In this document: one piece after another, positions 34,544 through 41,912 of the stretch | Numbering within the stretch: the first letter of the stretch is position 1 | Layout of the letters: each line of letters starts with the position of its first letter | Source: Pseudomonas entomophila | Lineage (GTDB): Bacteria > Pseudomonadota > Gammaproteobacteria > Pseudomonadales > Pseudomonadaceae | DNA length: 43,330 bases | Assembly (NCBI RefSeq): GCF_029478665.1 | Contig: NZ_JARPQB010000047.1 | Location: 1 to 43,330, forward strand | Direction of reading: 5' to 3' | Position numbers and translations under genes: made by a program | The notes under the pieces: generated by a model | Databases searched by the model: none | What the model was told of the DNA's origin: nothing | Seen by the model: only the letters and a program-made list of their open reading frames with translations

Positions 34544-34970
34544 AGGCGAGCGACTCCCAATATACAACTGTGTATGTGGGGGCGTGATTCATTGTGCGGG
34601 CGAGTCACAATGCAAGCGCCATCCGTTGCTGTTCTTGCTTAGTTTGGCTCCCTGCCTAAGTTACCGCCTTGTTGGGGCGGTGTTATATAAAAAGCAATAA
34701 TCATATTGTGCAGTCGGCATGAACTTTATCTGCAAGTTGATGGCGCACTGAATGCCCAGCTTAGCAGGGCTGCAACCCCTTTCTGGCGCCGTTTGTCGGC
34801 GGTTTTTTTGCGGCTTTTGCATGTGCCTGGCAAATATTGCGCCGCTGAAAACCAGTGCTATCGTAGAACTTCACCGCGCACCTGGCAGGCACAGCGTTTT
34901 CGGGTTCGAGGCTAGGGAAGAGTCAAATTATTGGTCCCACGGACAAGCAGGGATGTAGGGGCGTACGGCC
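34544..34970. promoter_or_regulatory. Long, AT-richer divergent control region
   Basis: 427 bases without a convincing gene between the heptose kinase and the radical SAM gene. Base composition is visibly less GC-rich than its surroundings, with a patch TTATATAAAAAGCAATAATC near 34683-34702. ACCGCC (34663-34668) and GGCGGT (34676-34681) form a hairpin or operator-like palindrome beside it. TTGCGC (34837-34842) and TATCGT (34859-34864), 16 bases apart, are a weak candidate rightward promoter. Two open frames of about 70 codons inside it have no ribosome site and no recognisable content. Confidence 0.45.
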
Positions 34971-36029
34971 ATGACTGATAGTATTCAGTTTATTCAGCTT
35001 AAAAGTGCCTGTGGTGATCCGGTGACCCATGCCGAACTACCGCGTGCTATTTACGTCGAGTTGACGGACCGCTGTAACCTGGTTTGCCCGATGTGTCGCT
35101 GCAGCCCGGTCAAAGGCAATATCCTGCCGCTGCCGATGTTCAAGGAAATGGCGGCCGCGCTGTTTCCCAGCGCCGAATTCGTCGACCTGCGTGGCTGGGG
35201 TGAAAGCACCATCGTGCCAGGCTTTCTCGATTACCTGGACGTGGCGCTGGGCTATCCGGTCAAGCTCAAGCTGATCACCAACGCGGTGGTACGCAAGCCG
35301 CAGCTGTGGCAGCGCCTGGGCCATGAGGGCATCACCGTTGGCGTCTCGTTCGATGCCGCCACGGCGCCGCTGTTTCGCGAACTGCGTGGTGGCGCCGACC
35401 TTCGGCAAGTGCTGGGCAACCTGTGCCTGCTCACCGAGGCCCAGCGCGAGGCCGGGCATGACCCGGCGGAAAAACTCTACCTGTGCGTGACCGTCAGCGG
35501 GCGCAACCTCGACGAACTGGAAGCCATCGTCAGCCTGGGCATGGAACTGGGCGTACGCCGGTTCAAGTTCGAACCGTTGTGGGCGCCCGATGAAGACCCC
35601 AACCGCCTGGAGTACCACAGCGAAAAGGTCGCCACGGTGATGGCCCGACTTGGCCAGCTGCAACGCCGGCACCACCTGCAACTCGAGCTGTCGGCGGCAC
35701 TTTCCGCGGCCAGCATCCAGCACCACGCCGTGAACAAGGTCTGCATCCACCCCTGGCAATACCTCTACATCAACAGCCGTGGGCGCCTGGGCTTCTGCGA
35801 CCACCTCAACGGCCGCGACGAGTTCACTTTCGGCGACTGGCAGCAGGGCGGTTTCGCGGCCTTCTGGAATGGCCCCGAAATGCGCCAGTTGCGCGCCGAG
35901 CATCACCAGCGCCTGGGCGGGCCGGCCATCAAGCAGTGCGCCGATTGCAACTGGTGCTACGAGCGCCGCTACATGGACCTGGAAGACTGGCTGGAGCCTG
36001 AGTGGGCCAACTACCGGGTGACCCTATGA
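34971..36029 (+). CDS. Radical SAM/twitch-domain protein, candidate 2-deoxy-scyllo-inosamine dehydrogenase (BtrN-like role)
   Basis: A 352-residue radical SAM enzyme. The SAM-binding 4Fe-4S cluster is held by Cys35, Cys39 and Cys42 (CNLVCPMC, the CX3CX2C pattern). DLRGWGEST near 72-80 replaces the usual GGE loop. The C-terminal region is a twitch/SPASM-type domain with Cys258, an 18-residue step to Cys276, then Cys323, Cys326 and Cys329 (CADCNWC). This is enough for one auxiliary cluster, the arrangement BtrN uses to take electrons while oxidising 2-deoxy-scyllo-inosamine. BtrN is shorter (about 250 residues) and the sequences are not close, so equivalence is inferred from context: the operon also has DOI synthase and its aminotransferase but no NAD-dependent dehydrogenase gene in view. 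It is first in the operon and overlaps the methyltransferase gene (ATGA). Confidence 0.75.
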   Translation: MTDSIQFIQLKSACGDPVTHAELPRAIYVELTDRCNLVCPMCRCSPVKGNILPLPMFKEMAAALFPSAEFVDLRGWGESTIVPGFLDYLDVALGYPVKLKLITNAVVRKPQLWQRLGHEGITVGVSFDAATAPLFRELRGGADLRQVLGNLCLLTEAQREAGHDPAEKLYLCVTVSGRNLDELEAIVSLGMELGVRRFKFEPLWAPDEDPNRLEYHSEKVATVMARLGQLQRRHHLQLELSAALSAASIQHHAVNKVCIHPWQYLYINSRGRLGFCDHLNGRDEFTFGDWQQGGFAAFWNGPEMRQLRAEHHQRLGGPAIKQCADCNWCYERRYMDLEDWLEPEWANYRVTL

Positions 36030-36847
36030 ACCTTCGCGACATGACCCTCGACCCGCCCTGGCTGGCGAACTTCTACGACCCGGCCTTGTTCGATGCCAGC
36101 GCCGGGGACGCCGACTCCGCCAACACCATCGCCTGGTACCGCGAGCAACTGCGTGGGCCGGCGCGCCAGGTGCTGGACATCGGTTGCGGCACCGGGCGCC
36201 TGGCCCTGCCGCTGCTGGAGGATGGCCACAGGGTGCACGGGGTGGACATCAGCGAGGCGATGCTGGGCTACCTGGCCGCCAAGGCCGGTGCCCTCGCGCC
36301 ACAGGCCCGGGGCCGTTTGAGCTGGGCCCACGGCAGTGTGCTCGACGAACCCCTGCGGGCGACCTTCGACGCCCTGGTCGCCGCCGATGATTTCGTGACC
36401 CATTTCGACCTCGACCAGTTGCAGCGCTTCATGGCCATCGCCCATGCCGCGCTGCGCCCCGGCGGCCAGTTGCTGACCGATATGCGCGAACGCTCGGCGG
36501 CCCGCCTGGCCGCGGCCGCGGCGCCATTCCCCAAGCCCCTGCAGAGCCATGGCCTGGCGGGTGGCATCGCCGGCGAACAGGGGCAACTGCATGTGGCGAT
36601 GATGGGGTGGGAGGAATACGACCCCGAGAGCCGCTGGCTGGTCAGCCATCAGCTGTACAGTTTCATCGATACCCAGGGGCGCGAAGCGCGGCGCGACTGG
36701 AAGACCATCCGCCAGCGCAACCACAGCAATGCCGAACTGGTCGAAGCCGCGCAACGGGCGGGCTTCGTGGTCGAGCGCAGCAGCGGACGCGAGCTTGAAG
36801 GCGTGCCGGGTGAACAGGGCGGGTTCTTTCAGTTGATACGCCCATGA
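36026..36847 (+). CDS. Class I SAM-dependent methyltransferase
   Basis: A 273-residue cytoplasmic methyltransferase. Motif I is VLDIGCGTGRLALPL at about 49-63; HGVDISEAMLGYL is motif II with the ribose-binding Asp; DALVAADDFVTHFD near 125 and ALRPGGQLLTDMRER near 148 are motifs IV-VI. This is the Methyltransf_25/UbiE-like small-molecule group, not an rRNA methyltransferase of the aminoglycoside-resistance kind as far as I can tell. ATG 36026 overlaps the stop of the radical SAM gene; a start eight codons earlier would overlap it more. It could N- or O-methylate the aminocyclitol or a sugar of the final product; the acceptor is unknown. Confidence 0.85.
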   Translation: MNLRDMTLDPPWLANFYDPALFDASAGDADSANTIAWYREQLRGPARQVLDIGCGTGRLALPLLEDGHRVHGVDISEAMLGYLAAKAGALAPQARGRLSWAHGSVLDEPLRATFDALVAADDFVTHFDLDQLQRFMAIAHAALRPGGQLLTDMRERSAARLAAAAAPFPKPLQSHGLAGGIAGEQGQLHVAMMGWEEYDPESRWLVSHQLYSFIDTQGREARRDWKTIRQRNHSNAELVEAAQRAGFVVERSSGRELEGVPGEQGGFFQLIRP

Positions 36848-37935
36848 AGCCTGCGCTGGAGCTGATCTGGGTGGTGCCCTCGCTGGCCAGCTTGGGCGGC
36901 AGTGAATATGCGGCCGTGACCTTTGCCCGGCTGGTGGCTGGCGACGGTCATCGTGTGCGCTTGCTCACCGGGCCTGAAGTGCACTCGGCATGGCAGGCGC
37001 TGTTGCAGGTCGAGGGCCTGACCGTGGTTCAGGACCCGGATGGCGGCGCGATGGCCATGGCCGACACGCTGGCGCACCTGCTGGCGGTGCGGTGCGCCGA
37101 CCTGATCCAGTTCATGCCCATCGAAGCCCATTGCCTGGCGTGGCTGGACCGGCGCACGCGTGTGCCCGTCATCGGCTGGGAGCCCACCGACCTGAGCCCC
37201 CGATGCTGGTGGTTGCCGAGCGCGTTGAAACAACGCCTGCGCGAGCTCGATGGGCTGTTGGTGCTCAACCCCGATGCCGCCCTGCACGCTTGGGAGCATT
37301 ACGCCTATCGCGGGGATGTCAGCATCCTGGCCAACACCTTGGTCAGTGTGCCGGCCACGGTAGCGACGCGTCAGCGTGATGGGCTGGTGGTGGGGTGCAT
37401 TTCGCGCTTGTCGGCGGAAAAGGGCCTGGAGTTCCTGCTGGCGGCCTTCGCCTTGTTGCTTGAGCGTTGCCCACGCGCCACCTTGCGCCTCTGGGGCGAA
37501 GGCGAGGACCAGGAGCGCCTGGAAAACCTGGCGCTGATGCTGGGCATCGAGGCATCGGTGGAGTTTGCCGGCGGCTTCGAGCCCTTCGGTGGTATCGATG
37601 ACGTGGCGGCCAGTGCCGATGTGTTCGTGCTGAGCTCACTGTTCGAAGGCGCGCCGGTCGCGCTCCTGGAACTGGCGGCCAGGGGCCGGCCATTGGTGGC
37701 CTCCGCGACCAGCGGCGCGCGCTGGGTGTGCGGGCAGGCGTACCCGTGGCTGACGGCGGTCGGCGACACCCGCGCCATGGCCGATGCCTTGGCGGATGCC
37801 CTGGGTGGCCAGGGCCACAAGGCACTGGGTGGGCAGTTGCGCCAGCGCTTCGAGCAGCAGTTCGCGCCGGCCCGGGCGCTGGCCACCCTGAACGCGGCCT
37901 ATGCCCGCGTGCTGGCGGCGGGTCCGCGGCCATGA
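36844..37935 (+). CDS. GT4 family glycosyltransferase (BtrM/NeoM-like role possible)
   Basis: A 363-residue GT-B glycosyltransferase. The N-terminal domain begins LIWVVPSLASLGGSEYAAV, with the glycine-rich acceptor loop. The donor domain has GCISRLSAEKGLEFLLAAF, LRLWGEGEDQERLENLAL, and the E-x7-E site in SSLFEGAPVALLELAARGRP. It is linked by ATGA overlap to both neighbours, and the next gene is a PIG-L deacetylase. In 2-deoxystreptamine pathways a GT4 enzyme adds GlcNAc from UDP-GlcNAc and a PIG-L enzyme then removes the acetyl group to give paromamine, so this gene is the natural candidate for that step. Donor and acceptor are inferred only. Confidence 0.87.
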   Translation: MKPALELIWVVPSLASLGGSEYAAVTFARLVAGDGHRVRLLTGPEVHSAWQALLQVEGLTVVQDPDGGAMAMADTLAHLLAVRCADLIQFMPIEAHCLAWLDRRTRVPVIGWEPTDLSPRCWWLPSALKQRLRELDGLLVLNPDAALHAWEHYAYRGDVSILANTLVSVPATVATRQRDGLVVGCISRLSAEKGLEFLLAAFALLLERCPRATLRLWGEGEDQERLENLALMLGIEASVEFAGGFEPFGGIDDVAASADVFVLSSLFEGAPVALLELAARGRPLVASATSGARWVCGQAYPWLTAVGDTRAMADALADALGGQGHKALGGQLRQRFEQQFAPARALATLNAAYARVLAAGPRP

Positions 37936-38639
37936 GCAGCCGGGGCGAGGCCTGGTTGCTGTCGCCCCACTGCGACGACATCGCCTATTCGTTGGCGGGG
38001 CGTTTGCTCGGCGGGGCGGAGCACGGGCAGGGCGCGCGCCTGCTGACGATCTTTTCCCAGAGCCGTTTCGCCCCTTACGCGCCGGCGCTGAATACCCAGG
38101 CGCGGATTTCCAGCTGGCGCCAGGCTGAAGATGCGCGTTTCTGCGCCGCGCTGCACCTGGCCCACGAGTGCCTGGGCCTGGCCGAAGCCCCGCTGCGTGG
38201 CTATCCCGATGTCGATTCGCTGTTCATCGTCGACGGCGCGACACCTGACGATCCGGTGCTCGAACGCCTGGAGCGACGGCTGCGCCGGCGTCTGGAGCAG
38301 GCCCGGCCGGCCAGGGTCTATGCGCCGCTGGGGATAGGCGGGCACGTCGACCACCTGCTCACGCGCCGGGCGGCGCAACGGGTGTTCGCCGATGTCTGCC
38401 CGCTGCTGTTCTATGAAGACTTGCCCTATGCCGGCGAATTGTCGGCAGGCGCGCTGGCGCAGCAACTGGCGCGCACCGCCCAGGGCTTGCGGCCCTTGCT
38501 CACGCCGTTGGCCGACTGGCTGCCGGAAAAGCTCAGGCACCTGGCCGGCTATGCCTCCCAGGTGGCGGAAAAAGACCTGGCCTCGGTGGCAACCCATGCT
38601 CATTTGATTGGAGGTGAACGTGTCTGGACCCTTGGCTGA
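37932..38639 (+). CDS. PIG-L/LmbE family N-acetylglucosaminyl deacetylase (BtrD-like role possible)
   Basis: A 235-residue zinc-dependent deacetylase. The metal-binding signature PHxDD is PHCDD at residues 12-16 (His13, Asp16), and the third ligand is in GGHVDH (137-141, the HxxH-type end). RQAEDARFCAAL near 63-74 is the conserved R-x-x-E helix. This superfamily deacetylates GlcNAc linked to inositol or other cyclitols (PIG-L, MshB) and includes BtrD, which acts on 2'-N-acetylparomamine. The pairing with a GT4 gene directly upstream (ATGA overlap) fits such a step. An upstream extension of the reading frame overlaps the glycosyltransferase gene and is rejected. Confidence 0.88.
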   Translation: MSSRGEAWLLSPHCDDIAYSLAGRLLGGAEHGQGARLLTIFSQSRFAPYAPALNTQARISSWRQAEDARFCAALHLAHECLGLAEAPLRGYPDVDSLFIVDGATPDDPVLERLERRLRRRLEQARPARVYAPLGIGGHVDHLLTRRAAQRVFADVCPLLFYEDLPYAGELSAGALAQQLARTAQGLRPLLTPLADWLPEKLRHLAGYASQVAEKDLASVATHAHLIGGERVWTLG

Positions 38640-39429
38640 CATCTGTATCCTGACCTTCGCCGTGGATCGCCCGCAGGCCTTGGCGCGTTGTATCGCCAGC
38701 GTCGCCGCGCAGCAGGGCGGCCTGCGTGTCGAGCACCGCATCCTGTCCGAGCGGGCCATGGCCCTGCGCACGCACCCGGCGTTGGTGGGGTGGCGGGAGT
38801 GGGTGGTGTGGCAGCCGCTCGAAGGGCAGCCGTTCCAAGGCGCCTCCTCACAGCGCATGGCACGCCTGCGGGCCGCGGCGCTGGCCCAGGTGAAGCAGCC
38901 GCTGGTGGCGTTCCTCGATGATGACAACGCACTCGAACCCGAGCATCTGCAGACCCTCTGCCAGTGCCTGGAAGATCCACAGTTGCAGGCGGCCCATGCC
39001 TGGCGCCAGGTGCTCAACCCGGACGGCACGCCGTTCCCCTTCACCCATTACCCCTGGCATGACGACCCGGTGGTGGCCAACAGGATGTACCGCTGGGGCC
39101 TGGCCCACGGTGTTTTCAGCCCCGGCAGCCCGGTGATGCGCGACGGTGTGCGCGGCCCCGAGGAGCCCGACAGCTGCGCCACCGTGGACATGAACGAATG
39201 GCTGTTCCGCACCGAATGCCTGCGCAACCTGGGCTTCGACCAGCGCTTCAGCCAGCGCGAGGTGGACCTGCGGGTCGGTGAAGACGACAAGCTGTTCCAA
39301 CGGGTGCGCGAGCAAGGGGTGAAGTTCGCCTGCTCGGAGCGCGCCACCGTGCGCTACTACCTGGGCGGCGTGTCCAACCTGCGCCAGACCAGCGGCCCGA
39401 CCCAGGCCAGCGCCGGAGCCCATCCATGA
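38620..39429 (+). CDS. GT-A (GT2-like) glycosyltransferase
   Basis: A 269-residue GT-A glycosyltransferase. DICILTFAVDRPQALARCI is the first strand and helix; VAFLDDDNALEPEHL holds the DXD-type metal site near residue 97; REVDLRVGEDDKLFQRVREQG near 225-245 is the catalytic-loop region. The start is GTG 38620, directly after GGAGGTGA, rather than a TTG four codons earlier. The gene overlaps the deacetylase gene by 20 bases and the aminotransferase gene by 4. It could attach a second sugar, for example the activated heptose from the divergent gene pair, to the aminocyclitol core; this is inference. Confidence 0.85.
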   Translation: MSGPLADICILTFAVDRPQALARCIASVAAQQGGLRVEHRILSERAMALRTHPALVGWREWVVWQPLEGQPFQGASSQRMARLRAAALAQVKQPLVAFLDDDNALEPEHLQTLCQCLEDPQLQAAHAWRQVLNPDGTPFPFTHYPWHDDPVVANRMYRWGLAHGVFSPGSPVMRDGVRGPEEPDSCATVDMNEWLFRTECLRNLGFDQRFSQREVDLRVGEDDKLFQRVREQGVKFACSERATVRYYLGGVSNLRQTSGPTQASAGAHP

Positions 39430-40700
39430 GTGGCCTGGCATTGTTCGGTGGCACTCCGGTGCACGGCCAGGCCTGGCCGCAATGGCCGCAGTCCACGCTG
39501 AAAAGCGAGCGCGCCCTGCTCACGGTGATGCGCAGCGGGCGCTGGTCGGTCAGCGGCCTGGAGACCGATGGCAGCCCGACCTGGGACCAGCGCTTCGCCG
39601 AGGCCTTTGCCCATTACAACGGCGTGCGCCACTGCGTGCCCACGGCCAACGGCACCAGTGCCCTGATGGCGGCCATGCAGGCGCTGGGCATCGGCGCCGG
39701 GGACGAGGTGATCGTTCCTGGGCTGACCTGGGTGGCCTGCGCCAGCGCGGTGCTGGCGATCAACGCGGTGCCGGTCATCGTCGACATCGACCCCCACTCA
39801 CTGTGCCTCGACCCCCATGCGGTGGAAGCGGCGATCAGCCCGCGCACTCGGGCGATCATGGTGGTGCACCTGTACAACGCCATCGCCGACCTGGATGCGC
39901 TACTGCCGATGGCAAGGCGGCATGGCCTGCACCTGATCGAAGATTGTGCCCAGGCCCATGGCGCCCAATGGCGGGGGCGGCATGTGGGGACGCTCGGTGC
40001 GGTCGGCACCTTCAGCATGCAGAATGGCAAGGTCCTGACCAGCGGCGAGGGCGGTGCCTGCATCTGCGACGACCCTGACCTGGCCGCACGTATCTTTCGC
40101 CTGCGCGCGGACGGTCGGCAGCGGGTCACCGATGCGGTGCCATCGGGCTGCATGACGCTGGAGGAGGGCGGCCAGGGCTTTGCCCAGAACGCCTGCCTCA
40201 GCGAACCCCAGGCAGCGATCCTGCTCAGCCGGCTGGAAGACCTTGACCATGAAAACGCCCAGCGCGCCCGCCAGGCCCAGCGCTTGCGCCTGTTCCTCCA
40301 GGAGATCGGCGGGTTCGCCTTCCAGCAGACCGCCGAAGGCACCGAGCGGACCACCCTTTACCACTTTCCGGTACGCCTGGAAGGCCCCGAGTTCGAGGGC
40401 GTGGCGATAGCGCAAGTGTGCCGGGCACTGTCCGCCGAGCTGGGCTGCTGGGTGCACCCGCCTTATCCGCCGATGGACAGGTTCGCGGTGCTCGCGCCCG
40501 GCCATTCCCAGCGCCTGTTGACGGCCCCGCGGGTGCCGCAACCGCTGCTGTGCGCCCAGGCCGCACATCACCAGCACGTGATGCTGGCCCATTGGTTGTT
40601 CCTCGCCGACGACCAGGCGATGGTCCATGTCGCGCAGGCGTTCGCCAAGGTCAAGGAGCACGCGCACGAACTGCGTGCGGGTCAAGGAGAAGGGCTATGA
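39426..40700 (+). CDS. DegT/StrS aminotransferase, L-glutamine:2-deoxy-scyllo-inosose aminotransferase-like (BtrS type)
   Basis: A 424-residue PLP-dependent transaminase. The Schiff-base lysine is Lys202 in QNGKVLTSGEGG, with Asp173 in IEDCAQAHG contacting the PLP ring nitrogen. Details match BtrS/NeoB/StsC cyclitol aminotransferases rather than sugar-nucleotide ones: an N-terminal WPQWPQS (BtrS: WPEWPQ), RSGRWSVSG (BtrS: SNRWAISG), GKVLTSGEGG (BtrS: GKVLTAGEGG) and a C-terminal HPPYPPMDR (BtrS: HPPYLPVHK). The family converts the keto-cyclitol made by DOI synthase to 2-deoxy-scyllo-inosamine and can catalyse the second amination as well. It is immediately upstream of the DOI synthase gene (ATGA). 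The comparisons are from recall; the family call is strong. Confidence 0.88.
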   Translation: MSGLALFGGTPVHGQAWPQWPQSTLKSERALLTVMRSGRWSVSGLETDGSPTWDQRFAEAFAHYNGVRHCVPTANGTSALMAAMQALGIGAGDEVIVPGLTWVACASAVLAINAVPVIVDIDPHSLCLDPHAVEAAISPRTRAIMVVHLYNAIADLDALLPMARRHGLHLIEDCAQAHGAQWRGRHVGTLGAVGTFSMQNGKVLTSGEGGACICDDPDLAARIFRLRADGRQRVTDAVPSGCMTLEEGGQGFAQNACLSEPQAAILLSRLEDLDHENAQRARQAQRLRLFLQEIGGFAFQQTAEGTERTTLYHFPVRLEGPEFEGVAIAQVCRALSAELGCWVHPPYPPMDRFAVLAPGHSQRLLTAPRVPQPLLCAQAAHHQHVMLAHWLFLADDQAMVHVAQAFAKVKEHAHELRAGQGEGL

Positions 40701-41875
40701 ACTCGCTTTTGCAGAACCCACCGGCACGGCGGTCGACCCAGGAGCAGCCGGTACGGACCCTGGATTTTCGCTTCGGTGAGCAGCGCATGGAGATGCTGTT
40801 GGGTTACCGCTTCACCGCCCAGATTGCCCAGCGGGTCAGCGAGCAGGCCGCGCATATCCTGCTGGTAGCCGATCGACGGGTCTACGAACTGTGGGGCGCG
40901 CCGTTGCTCGATGCCCTGCAACGCCACTTGCCGGTGACCTGCCTGCTGGTGGAAGCGGATGAGGCGGCCAAGACCCTCGGCGTGCTGCAGGGCTTGCTCG
41001 ACCAGGCCGTGGCCGGTGGCGCGACCCGGCGCTCCGTGGTGGTGGCGTTCGGCGGCGGCCTGACCGGCAACCTGGCCGGCATGTTGGCTGGCCTGCTGTA
41101 TCGCGGCATTCGCCTGGTGCACATTCCGACCACGCTGCTGGCGATGTCCGACTCGGTGCTGTCGCAGAAGCAGGCGGTAAACGGCACCGGCGCGAAGAAC
41201 ATGTACGGCCTGTACCACCCGGCGAGCCTGTGCTGCGTCGATGTGCAGTACCTGCAGAGCCTGCCGCCGTCGGCGTTCTCCGCCGGTGTGGTGGAACTGT
41301 GCAAGAACGGCCTGGCCTTCGACGCCGCGACCGTGCCGGCGCTCGAACGCTTGGCCGCGGACACCTCGCCGGCCGGCTGGATCGAGCTGGTCCAACTGGG
41401 GATCCAGGCCAAGCAGCAACTGCTGCTGGACGACCCGCTGGAGCACGAGCTAGGCGTGGTGCTGGAGTACGGGCACACCGTCGGCCATGCCCTGGAGCTG
41501 GAGACCGGCACCTTGACCCACGGCCATGCCGTCGGCCTGGGGATGCTGGTGGCCGCCGCCATCGCCCGGGAACGTGGCTGGCTCAGCGAACAGGAAGAAC
41601 ACCTGCATGCCCAGTTGCTGCTGCGCTGCGGCGCGCCCCTTGGCCTGGAAAACCCACCATCATTCGACCTGGTCATGGCACGCATCCGCCAGGACAACAA
41701 GCGCGGTCGCATTCGCCTGAACGCCGGGCACTACCCCTTCGTGCTGCTGCGCGGCATCGGCCAGCCGGCCATGAGCCAGGGCCAGCCGCTGGTAGGGGTG
41801 GACGAAGGCGAGATCCGCCGGGCCTACGCCAAGTTGCAGGCGGGTTACTACACCGCGCTGCGCATTGCCGAGTAA
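40697..41875 (+). CDS. 2-deoxy-scyllo-inosose synthase-like sugar phosphate cyclase (BtrC type)
   Basis: A 392-residue member of the dehydroquinate synthase superfamily. The NAD loop reads AFGGGLTGNLAG at 117-128; DOI synthase BtrC has GGGLTGNVAG, whereas AroB has GGGVIGD and C7 cyclases GGGVxxD. SDSVLSQKQAVN at 151-162 equals BtrC's SDSVLSxKQAVN, where AroB has the SSVGGKTGVN type. Metal ligands are Glu200 (VVELCKN), His260 (EYGHTVGHALE) and His275 (LTHGHAVG; BtrC has THGEAI). DNKRGRIRL and LLRGIGQPAM near the end also match. It should cyclise glucose-6-phosphate to 2-deoxy-scyllo-inosose. Start ATG 40697 follows GGAGAAGGG and overlaps the aminotransferase stop. The N-terminus is about 20 residues longer than BtrC. 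An ordinary AroB role is very unlikely. Confidence 0.9.
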   Translation: MNSLLQNPPARRSTQEQPVRTLDFRFGEQRMEMLLGYRFTAQIAQRVSEQAAHILLVADRRVYELWGAPLLDALQRHLPVTCLLVEADEAAKTLGVLQGLLDQAVAGGATRRSVVVAFGGGLTGNLAGMLAGLLYRGIRLVHIPTTLLAMSDSVLSQKQAVNGTGAKNMYGLYHPASLCCVDVQYLQSLPPSAFSAGVVELCKNGLAFDAATVPALERLAADTSPAGWIELVQLGIQAKQQLLLDDPLEHELGVVLEYGHTVGHALELETGTLTHGHAVGLGMLVAAAIARERGWLSEQEEHLHAQLLLRCGAPLGLENPPSFDLVMARIRQDNKRGRIRLNAGHYPFVLLRGIGQPAMSQGQPLVGVDEGEIRRAYAKLQAGYYTALRIAE

Positions 41876-41912
41876 ACCTTTCCGACCACCGCTCGCGATA
41901 AGGAATGTCGTG

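Noticed and set aside
34820..34843. Sigma-54-like TGGCAAATATTGC before the radical SAM gene
   Set aside because: The GG and GC elements are 8 bases apart instead of the required 10.
34706..34958. Two small open frames of about 70 codons before the radical SAM gene
   Set aside because: No ribosome sites, no recognisable domain, overlapping frames; composition fits a control region better.
40697..41875. Chromosomal aroB (3-dehydroquinate synthase)
   Set aside because: NAD and substrate loops differ from AroB and match DOI synthase; neighbours are not shikimate or pilus genes.
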